A DNA stretch of 64,000 nt from Phragmites australis (lineage: Eukaryota > Streptophyta > Magnoliopsida > Poales > Poaceae): the NCBI RefSeq assembly GCF_958298935.1, contig NC_084938.1:7633501-7697500 (forward strand), in the 5' to 3' direction. Below are positions 55,623 to 64,000 of the stretch, piece after piece. The translations under genes were made by a program, and so were the position numbers. Numbering within the stretch: the first letter of the stretch is position 1; every line of letters begins with the position of its first letter. Under the pieces are notes generated by a model, which was given only the letters and a program-made list of their open reading frames with translations, did no database searches and had not been told where the DNA came from.

Positions 55623-58600
55623 TTGTATGGCCGTTCATGTCGCGTGCCGTGGCCTGTGAGCGAACGCTTGGAGAATACGATGTGATGAGATGACCGGCGT
55701 CGCGCGCTACGTGGAGCTGCTGTCGCGGTGCGGTGGCGGCGACGCGCGGGCGATCGCGCGGATCCAGGCGGAGCTGGTCACGTCGGGGCGGCTCCGGCAG
55801 AACGCGGAGCTCCACGACGCGCTCATCCGGGCGCTCTCCCGCTCCGCGCGCCCGCACCTGGCGCTCCCCCTCTACGCGCATCTCCTCCGAGCGGGCCTCC
55901 TCCCCACCCCGCATACCCTTCCCTCCCTCCTCAAGTCGATCGCCCTGTCCCCCGCGGCCCCGGGCGCGGCGGTGCTTGCGCTCGCCGTGCACGCCCACGC
56001 CGTCAAGCTGGGCCTGGAGCGGTTCCTCCTCGTAAGCAATGCGCTCATCCGCGTCCACGCGGGTCTCCTCGGCCGGCTCGCTGACGGGATCTTGCTGCTG
56101 AGGACAGCTCCTGCCGTGGACGCCTCCACGTTCAACACGATGATCACGGCCTACGCGAGGGCGGGGCGGGTCGCCGATGCCCGGGATCTGTTCGACGAAA
56201 TGCCTACGAGGAACGCTGTGTCCTGGAGCGCCATGGTGAATGGGTATGTCCAGGCTGGGGATGGGAGGGAGGCGCTGGGGATGTTTGCACGGATGCAGGC
56301 TTTGGGTGTCTGCCCAGATGACACGGTGCTGGTGGGGGTGCTCGCAGCGTGTGCGCAGCTCGGGGCACTGGAGCAGGGGAAGTGGGTGCATGGTTACCTG
56401 AAAGCGAATGGCATTAGAATCACCGTGTTTTTGGGAACTTCTTTGGTTGATATGTATGCCAAATGTGGTGAGGTGCAGCTTGCAATGGAGGTGTTTGAGG
56501 GGATGAAGGACAAGAATGTGCTGGCTTGGACTACTATGATAAAAGGCCTTGCAATACATGGCCGAGGTTCAGAGGCATTAATGCTCTTCTCCCAGATGGA
56601 GTGCTTAGGTGTCAAGCCGGATGACATTGCTTTCATTGGTGCATTGTGTGCATGCACACACGCAGGGTTGGTTGACAAGGGCCGGGAGCTTTTCGATTCC
56701 ATGGTGAGGAAGTATGGCATTAAACCAAAGATTGAGCACTATGGATGCATGGTAGACCTTCTTGCACGAAATGGCTTGCTCAATGAGGCCAGAGAGATGA
56801 TTGAGAAAATGCCCATGAAACCTGATGCCTTGATTTGGGGAGCTCTGATGGCTGGTTGTAGATTCCACAAGAATGTGGAGTTGGCTGAGTATGTTGTCAA
56901 GCATTGGATTGTGTTGGAGCCTGACAAAAGCGGTGCCTATGTACTTCTTGCTAACATTTATGCTGCCTCCGGTAGGCATGCTTCTGCGAGGGAAATTAGG
57001 CACCTAATGCATGAGAAGGGAGTTGACAAGACACCTGGTTGTAGCACTGTGGAGATTAAAGGATTTATTCACCAATTCATTGTTGGAGATCTTTCTCATC
57101 CTCACATAAAAGATATTTTGATAAAATGGCATGAAATTGATAGTAGGATTAGATTGGAGGAAGGTTACATCCCTGACAAGAAGGAAGTCTTGCTTGATAT
57201 TGAAGAAGAGGAGAAGGAGGACGCACTCAGCCGCCACAGTGAGAAGCTGGCAATTGCATTTGCTTTGATTAGTACTAGTGACGGCATGCCCATTCGGATA
57301 GTCAAGAACCTCAGAGTTTGCCATGATTGCCATCATGTCACCAAGCTAATATCCAAAGTATACGGGAGAGAAATTATTGTTAGAGATCGAACACGTTTCC
57401 ATTTGTTCAAAGCTGGCAGTTGCTCTTGCAAGGACTATTGGTAGTAGTTAACAATTTTGTCTACTGAAATTGGTACCTGATTCATGAGTGAGTATCAGTT
57501 AATCAATACAAAAAGCATCTCTTTCGTCTTGATGAATACATCAGGAATTCACAATGGAGGGAATCTAGTTGGTTATAAGGACCAATTCTTTGCTAATACT
57601 AATCTACATATGTTGTCATGCTGTAACTAAGTTAACATCCATGGATACTGTTGTTTGTAGTTTAGTAATAGTTGAACCTTCCAGATACAGTAATATTAAT
57701 CTGCAATTCTGCATTGATGTCATGCTATATTCAGTTGTTAACTGGGGATATCGCCTTTCTAATCGATAATCAGAAGAAGTAATCGACTATGATTATATGA
57801 ATCTTGTCAGTTGGTTAAGCTGGAAATGCTACTGATACTTTGTTACCTTTCTTACCCGACTATGGTAATTTAAGCAAGATATGGACTGTGTAACGTGGGT
57901 GGCGATCAAATATGTTCAGGGAGATATGTACTTGTACTCAGATGAAGGGTGGGAACACAGTATCTAATGTTCAGGACTGCTCTGTTCTGTTCATGAAACA
58001 TTGAGATGGTTAGGCACTAAATGCATTCTTACAGCTTTCTGCATCCAGGTTTTTGATCTTACTGTTGTGAAGCCTTCTGACTTTGTGGAATATGCTTTGG
58101 CTTGTTTGGAACAACTTGCTGACTCTGGGGATCATAGTGCAAGGTCCGTTCGCCAAAATCTGAGAGTCATGGTATGTACATAACTTTGTTGGCTGCATTA
58201 GTCTAAAACAATGTTAGTTACGCATCCTGCCAATTTGTTTTATGCATTTCAGGGTAGTACTAGCATTATGTCTTACAGTTTTTGTACTAATTTGACCATA
58301 AGTATTCTAAATTGTAAAAAGTATCCAAACAAAATCATAAAAAAGAAGTACATTGTTTTGATGTTTCAGAACGAGTCCTAGAGTAATCTGCAACACCCTC
58401 ATACTCCAAAAATACTGTGGTTTCTTCCAGGGACAATTGGTTAAGGGTTAAATCTAGCCATGAGTCATGTTTAGGTGGTGGTTGTCCTTGTCTTACATTG
58501 CAAATGATGTTGAGATCCATGGTTAAAAATGCTTTCTGGTGTACAGTTCTATCAATGAGAAACTCTACTTCTGAGACATTGTGAACATGGACTCTTATTG

Positions 58601-60904
58601 ATTGCCACCCCAGGGCAAAAAAAAGGTTGGGCATTTCTTAATACTTATAGTTAATCTTTCCTAGGTTGCAGGAGGTGACGGTACAGTAGGTTGGGTGTTG
58701 GGGTGTTTAGGAGAACTATATGTTCAGAACAGGGAACCTGTTCCTCCAGTTGCTGTCATACCACTCGGAACTGGAAATGATCTCTCCAGAAGCTTTGGTT
58801 GGGTAAAAGGATCTCTTTCTTTTCTTTTACATTCTTCTTATGAAGCTACTTACTGCAAGTTTTTCATCACATAACAGTTATTTTCAGGGTGCTTCATTTT
58901 CTTTCTCATGGAAAGCAGCTGCCAAACGATCTCTCTACAAGGCCATTTTTGGCTCAGTTTCTTGTTTAGACAGGTGACTCTTATTTATTAAATTGGATGT
59001 TATTAAGGTCTGTAAGCATCCTCTTGCAATTTAATGATGATATATCTCTGTACTTCATACTTCTTTTGTATCTTGATATCACTTGAACGAGGACAATCAT
59101 TGTCCTTACAATTTACTCCCTCTGTTCTCTAGTAGATGTTTCAGACATCAGCATGATCTCCTCCAATACACTCATTTGTCCATCATTTTTTCTAATTATA
59201 TGTTGGTAAAAAGTAAGAAAACAATATAATTATATTGAATACTTTTGATGATAAATCTACTAACATCACTCCATTTGAAAAATCTAATATCTAAAACTAT
59301 ATCTATTTGGAAACAATGAGAGTACCTACTATCTAGTAACATATATACATTGATCATTATGTTTTCCAGCTCTAATTGTACAGCTATATCAACTTTAATA
59401 TATATTACTGTGCAATCAAATGGTACAAACTTCATCAAGTGCAACCTATGCTTAGCTTAATAGAATTATGCATGTAGATCCTGTCAACCTATTAGGTTTC
59501 TATTCCGATATCAAGAAACAGGGCTGTCCTCATCATAAAAGAAAGTGCAATGTTGGTAAGACATGTTTGCTTTAGCAGTGTTACTTTGGTGGGAAATCAC
59601 GCGGTTGTTAAATCAACAGACTATAAGGCATGTTGGCTTTAGCAGTGTTACTTTGGTGGGACATCATGCGATGATTAAGACTATACTGCTATCCCAGAGG
59701 TTTTCATGTCCATGTTAAAGCCTTTAGAGGAATTCTTTATACGAAAGATAGCTCATACTTACAAATGACCTTGCTATCTGTATAGCTTCTCATTTAGCTT
59801 GTTACTTGATGTTCTCTTTGTTCATTCATGGTGTGTTATTTTCATTCTCGCGCCAGCTATAGCCTCATAATTTATCTTTATGATCAAGTTCCCTGTTCAG
59901 AAGGTAAGATTCATACACCCAGTTTTACCACTTCTAGTGGCTCATATTATGTTGCCTTTGTGCAGTTGGCATGTTGTTGTTTCGATGCCGGATGGTGGAG
60001 AAGAAGAAGAAGAATTGGACCTCCCTCACTCCCTTAGGCATCTCGGAGAGTGTACATTTTATGATGTAATGACCCAACGCTTCTTGACTATCTTCTTGGA
60101 TTGTCGCTGTTATGCCTTATGCTAAACTAAGATAAGTTACTCTTTCCTGCAGGATGGCATTGCTGAGGGAGAGTTGCCTGAGACTGTGTCCTGCTTTGAT
60201 GGTGTCTTCTATAATTACTTCAGCATAGGTACTTTCTTTTTTCACACAGTCTCTTTGTTCAAGATCATATTTGATAGTGTTTCCTTAGAGTCTTTAGATT
60301 ATTTAGTTGTTTGGAAAAATCCGGTACGGTTACTTCTTATATTGTATATTCTAGGTAAAATCATGTTGTTTTATTTGATCCATTTTTTAATATTTATCAC
60401 GCCTTCATATGCTGCGTCATATCAATTGGAAGGATCTTCAAGACCATGTCCTTTAGCTAAGAAAAAATTAGGTGGCAAACTGGTCCAAACACGGATAATC
60501 ACCTGGGATGTGTTCTCAAAAAGAACCATCGGGTTTTTTTGTGCTTAGTTTTCTTATTTAATAAGAAAGGTAAGTAATAATACATTCTTAGTACCACATT
60601 GGAGATAATGAGATGAAATCGTCTCTCGGGAGTTTTTCCCCTCTTCTAGTACCCTTTAAATTCATGCTTGGTGTAAGAGAAGATGAGATATAGGACATTA
60701 GGACTTAATGTATATATGCTGGGGTTTTGTTTGCTGTTACAATATGTTTCCATTTATAATATGTTCATTACATAGGTTTCTTAACTATGGGCCTTGACGA
60801 TACGATTCCTTTGTAATGCAGGAATGGATGCTCAAGTTGCTTATGGATTTCATCATTTGCGTGACGAGAAGCCATTCCTTGCAAGTGGACCTTTATCTAA
60901 TAAG
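55027..60904 (+). CDS. Diacylglycerol kinase, first seven coding exons (partial)
   Basis: Exons 55,027-55,554, 58,049-58,171, 58,665-58,802, 58,888-58,973, 59,966-60,065, 60,153-60,228 and 60,822-60,904 join in phase. The product has a Ser/Arg/Pro-rich N terminus (about 1-90), then the catalytic domain: [14 protein letters not shown] (about 149-162), [10 protein letters not shown] (218-227, the ATP-binding GGDGT), [28 protein letters not shown] and [18 protein letters not shown]. It phosphorylates diacylglycerol to phosphatidic acid in lipid signalling at membranes. No C1 domains precede the catalytic part, so it belongs to the short plant classes (cluster II/III). The accessory domain lies beyond 64,000. 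Intron 1 uses the weak donor GTCAAA followed by (TC)29 and houses a complete PPR gene. The start is the first in-frame ATG after a Met-poor leader; the next ATGs are about 27-28 codons downstream. Confidence 0.9.
55561..55618. repeat. (TC)29 microsatellite
   Basis: A pure 58-bp TC tract that begins six bases after the exon 1 donor GT of the kinase gene. It lies 71 bp before the start codon of the nested PPR gene. Confidence 0.95.
55690..57444 (+). CDS. PPR protein with E and DYW domains, nested in kinase intron 1
   Basis: A single uninterrupted 584-codon frame, without introns. Residues from about 40 to 440 form PLS-type pentatricopeptide repeats (for example [80 protein letters not shown]). 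The PG-box [16 protein letters not shown] lies at about 448-463, then the E+/DYW domain. The zinc and deaminase residues are all present: HSE at 516-518 and CHDC at 544-547; the protein ends CKDYW. Such proteins edit C to U in plastid or mitochondrial transcripts, so an N-terminal targeting peptide is expected, but the first ~30 residues are not a clear one. The ATG at 55,690 is preceded in frame by a stop at 55,657. Promoter elements would have to lie in the kinase exon 1 or intron. Confidence 0.93.
   Translation: MTGVARYVELLSRCGGGDARAIARIQAELVTSGRLRQNAELHDALIRALSRSARPHLALPLYAHLLRAGLLPTPHTLPSLLKSIALSPAAPGAAVLALAVHAHAVKLGLERFLLVSNALIRVHAGLLGRLADGILLLRTAPAVDASTFNTMITAYARAGRVADARDLFDEMPTRNAVSWSAMVNGYVQAGDGREALGMFARMQALGVCPDDTVLVGVLAACAQLGALEQGKWVHGYLKANGIRITVFLGTSLVDMYAKCGEVQLAMEVFEGMKDKNVLAWTTMIKGLAIHGRGSEALMLFSQMECLGVKPDDIAFIGALCACTHAGLVDKGRELFDSMVRKYGIKPKIEHYGCMVDLLARNGLLNEAREMIEKMPMKPDALIWGALMAGCRFHKNVELAEYVVKHWIVLEPDKSGAYVLLANIYAASGRHASAREIRHLMHEKGVDKTPGCSTVEIKGFIHQFIVGDLSHPHIKDILIKWHEIDSRIRLEEGYIPDKKEVLLDIEEEEKEDALSRHSEKLAIAFALISTSDGMPIRIVKNLRVCHDCHHVTKLISKVYGREIIVRDRTRFHLFKAGSCSCKDYW
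57445..58048. other. Kinase intron 1, after the PPR gene
   Basis: AT-rich and non-coding; it contains the PPR 3' UTR and ends in the kinase exon 2 acceptor ...gcatccag. Confidence 0.6.
59116..59322. mobile_element. Stowaway-like MITE in kinase intron 4
   Basis: TA-flanked, with inverted ends CTCCCTCTGTTCTCT and, from the right, CTCTCATTGTTTCC. The 'ctccctctgtt' end is the familiar Stowaway terminus. It is AT-rich and non-coding. Confidence 0.7.
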
Positions 60905-61491
60905 GTAAGCAACTTTGGGATGCCCTTTCCCATATTTATGACAACTCAATGGCTCATTAGTTCAAACCCACATTGATCGTTCAGGTTTTGTATATCCTTT
61001 TCGATGTATGCTTATAACATTAAGTTGGGGTCAGCATGACTATCTATGGAAGATCTGCAGTCAATATAGTGAAAGTTTCAATGGTCAACTAACAATCATG
61101 CTACCATTTTTTTATGAAAAGGAAAAAAAATGAATAGCAGATTATGTATTGTTTTTCTTTGAGTAATCCACAAAAAATATCTCAGTTCTAACCAAAAGGG
61201 ACGAATCACCTTTTTCAGCTACATTTTGCAAACTGTTGACATTCAATTAATTGTCTACTAAGAAAAGGTAAGATATGAATGTTGAGTGTAGTATATTCAG
61301 TAATTGATAACATATTCTAACAGGCCTGGGATCGGCGGCCTCCTAGGCCCTCTCCCTCATTGTAGCTACTGTAGCTGACATGTGGGCCTACAAGAAAACA
61401 ATGGTCGTCAGATCGCGATCGGGCGGTTATGACTTGTCCTTTCTTGAGCGTTCTCCTCTCCTGTGTGTTCTGGAAGGCTCCCATGCGCTGA

Positions 61492-62095
<604 letters not shown>

Positions 62096-62546
62096 CTTGG
62101 TAATTCTTTTCCTACGTGGTTCTCCTTCTCGATTCCATCTGTGTGCAACACAAGGAAAATGAGTTGATTTTGAGGAAAATGATGGCAAAACGCCGCTTCA
62201 ATTGCTATCTTTTTTCATACATACTATCCTAGGGCACGTTCTCTCCGACTAGATCCCCACATCCCTTGTGCGGTTTGACCCACACCTGCCGCCTCCTCCG
62301 TCGCCAAGACCGTGCGCCGCCTCTCGCATTCAGTCCGACGACGGCTGGCTAGAAGCTGAGCCGCTACTCCTCATATGTACGGGAGGGTCGGCAAGATGCC
62401 TTCCTACTCCTGCTCTGCGGTGGCGACCAACACCTCGCCCTCCTCACGACGTCGGAGACGGCCACGCTCGGCGCCCCGGCTAGGGCCGTACGGCTGCTCT
62501 GGGGGCGCCAATGGCTGCACCGCTCCCTAGGGTCTGGGTCCGTGTA

Positions 62547-62800
62547 GTGGTGGTAGCCATGGCGGAGCTCAAGCGGCTATCAGGGAGCCGCAACCTGATG
62601 TGTATTGAACGCATCGACGCGCACTCCCACATTCGAGGGTTGGGGTTGGACTCCTCCCGAAAGGCCCGTGACACATCAGAGGGCTTGGTCAGGGTAGCTC
62701 CCCGCTCGCCGCGCTGCCGACCTCATCCTCCAGCTCATCCGCTAGGGCAAAACCGGCGGTCACGTTGTTCTCCTTGCGGGCCACGAGGGTCCCATGATTT
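62547..62800 (+). pseudogene. RuvB-like 2 (reptin) N-terminal fragment, copy 2
   Basis: A second copy about 697 bp further on reads MAELKRLSGSRNLMCIERID, then [20 protein letters not shown] and EGLV. It then shifts frame but retains GQNRRS…VVLLAGHEGP-like sequence. It has diverged from copy 1 at many positions, including coding changes, so the duplication is not very recent. Confidence 0.75.
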
Positions 62801-62940
62801 TTTGGTAATTCTTTTCCTACGTGGTTCTCCTTCTCGATTCCATTTGTGTTCAGCACAAGGAAAATAAGTTGATTCTGAGGAAAATGATGGCAAAACGCTG
62901 CTTTAGTTGCTATCTTTTTTCATACATACTATCCTAAGGT

Positions 62941-64000
62941 GGAATTTGTGGTTATTCCTGATGTGTATTTTCTCCCCCATAGATTCTGTTAATCCACTGT
63001 TTTCTGTACTGTTTACCATTGTTATTTATGGTACACCAGTCATTGTTTCAGACCTCTTAGTGCAAAATATTTATTTCCGAAGTCAGCTTTCTCCCTTTAC
63101 ATGAGTTCTAAAGTTCTATCACCACTATATTTAGTTAAGCTGATCTTGCATGACTGGTATTTGCCACATTTTTTTACATTATAATAAAAAAGTTAGGACT
63201 GTGCTCAAATACCTATTCATAAACAAATTGGTGAAATTAAGAAACTGCGGAAAATGATGTTGTTTTCCTGCAGATCTAAAGGTAAAATCATTCTTTTACA
63301 ATATGCTTCCTTCCATAAATTTGAGTTTACTTGGCTACTCTGAAGTTCTTAAGTTTCATCGAGGCTAGGGTTACATTAATGAAATGAAAATAATGAACAT
63401 CTTGGAGCTTTCAGTGCAGTACATGATCTAATGCAATCATGTTTTGGTTCCCTTTTCATGCTACTAAATATCTGTGTGTGCAATGATAGATGAGTTTGTT
63501 ATCAGAATAAGGTATGTTAGGATCTAGCAGTAGACTATGTATACAATCTCCAGTTATTTTATATGTTATCACGAGTCCTGCAAGTATATTTTGGTTTCGA
63601 AAGAATGTCATTTTTCTGTTTTGCAAATTCTAGATTATTTACATTCAGCTACATAGTAGTTCTCCTCTCCTTTTGCTTTGTTCTGTACATTTCCTATTAC
63701 ACAACTTGGTTAATCCAGTAGCTAATAAGTTGGTTCAATAGAGTTATAAATGACTAGTGATGATGTAAAGGACGGTAGCACTTCAGTTCATTTTGATGAA
63801 TATTCCTGCAATTTCGCCTCCCTCTCAGAATATTAATGTCTGGAGAATGGATGCCCTGTTCACCTAGATGTTACAATTATTCTTGAATTCGGTGAGGTAT
63901 CTACAATTACATGCATATCAGTGCTCAGTTCTTTTTTATTTCTTCCATGTTTACTTTTGTGATTGTATTTCCTTCCATAGGCTGCTGTTCGTTCCATGAA
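62941..64000. other. Kinase intron 7 continuing to window end
   Basis: AT-rich, no exon recognised. The next kinase exon (expected to encode an 'IYAGYSC…GWF' segment) was not found, so it probably lies beyond the window. A possible acceptor at 63,980 (ttccatag|gctgctgtt) is not supported by kinase homology. Confidence 0.5.

Noticed and set aside
54867..55685. Overlapping open frames of 230 and 262 codons around kinase exon 1
   Set aside because: GC-rich shadows. Only the frame from 55,027 leads into [11 protein letters not shown] and splices to kinase exon 2.
55462..56559. 365-codon minus-strand frame
   Set aside because: It overlaps the kinase exon 1 end, the TC microsatellite and the PPR gene in antisense. 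The PPR frame explains the openness.
63265..63290. Possible small kinase exon (tcctgcag|atctaaag|gtaaaatc)
   Set aside because: The eight bases give no sequence expected after PLSNK in diacylglycerol kinases and would shift the frame.

Overview
This window is nuclear DNA of a flowering plant, almost certainly a grass (Poaceae). The evidence is GC-rich first exons, abundant Tourist, Stowaway, hAT and Mutator-type small transposons, and Tat- and Tekay-type Ty3/gypsy and Ty1/copia LTR retrotransposons nested in one another. The encoded proteins (mitochondrial ATP synthase epsilon, DYW-class PPR, plant diacylglycerol kinase) are plant types. A panicoid grass is my guess; species cannot be read from the sequence alone. 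No bacterial-type features, rRNA, tRNA or CRISPR were seen.

Left part (1-19.5 kb): intergenic sequence with small DNA transposons, then a minus-strand TXNDC9-like (thioredoxin/phosducin-fold) gene whose four coding exons lie at 19.5, 19.4-19.2, 6.67-6.51 and 6.43-6.29 kb. The ~12.5 kb intron between exons 2 and 3 carries a hAT element with a captured kinase fragment, copia integrase remnants, a Tourist MITE, a LINE with a 20-bp target duplication and, inside that LINE, a large inverted repeat of two copia 3' ends. A second hAT element and a tandem repeat follow. The gene has two in-frame stops, a 2-bp frameshift with its own stop, and a likely short in-frame deletion, so I call it a pseudogene.

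Middle part (19.9-45.7 kb): a nested LTR-retrotransposon block. The outer element (A, plus strand, Tat-like Ty3/gypsy, heavily decayed) is interrupted by element B1 (25,362-28,925, minus strand, 5-bp TSD gaggg, pol deleted), by a copia-type solo LTR (30,674-36,027, TSD tcgct) that itself contains a Tekay-like solo LTR (30,876-34,635), and by element B2 (36,237 to ~44,645, minus strand, with 3' LTR, antisense ORF, integrase and RNase H, right end deleted). The 3' LTR of A closes the block at 45,678.

Right part (45.7-64 kb): repeat-derived intergenic DNA (probable LTR remnant, tandem repeats, a long-TIR Mutator foldback element with 9-bp TSD), then the real genes, all on the plus strand. These are an intact two-exon mitochondrial F1-ATPase epsilon subunit gene (51,150-53,784), then the first seven coding exons of a diacylglycerol kinase gene (55,027 to beyond the window). 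Intron 1 of the kinase gene contains a complete intronless DYW-type PPR gene (55,690-57,444) on the same strand. Its last visible intron carries two tandem copies of a RuvB-like-2 (reptin) N-terminal fragment.

The three intact or partly visible host genes concern mitochondrial ATP synthesis, probable organelle RNA editing and lipid signalling. Nothing suggests that they form a pathway.
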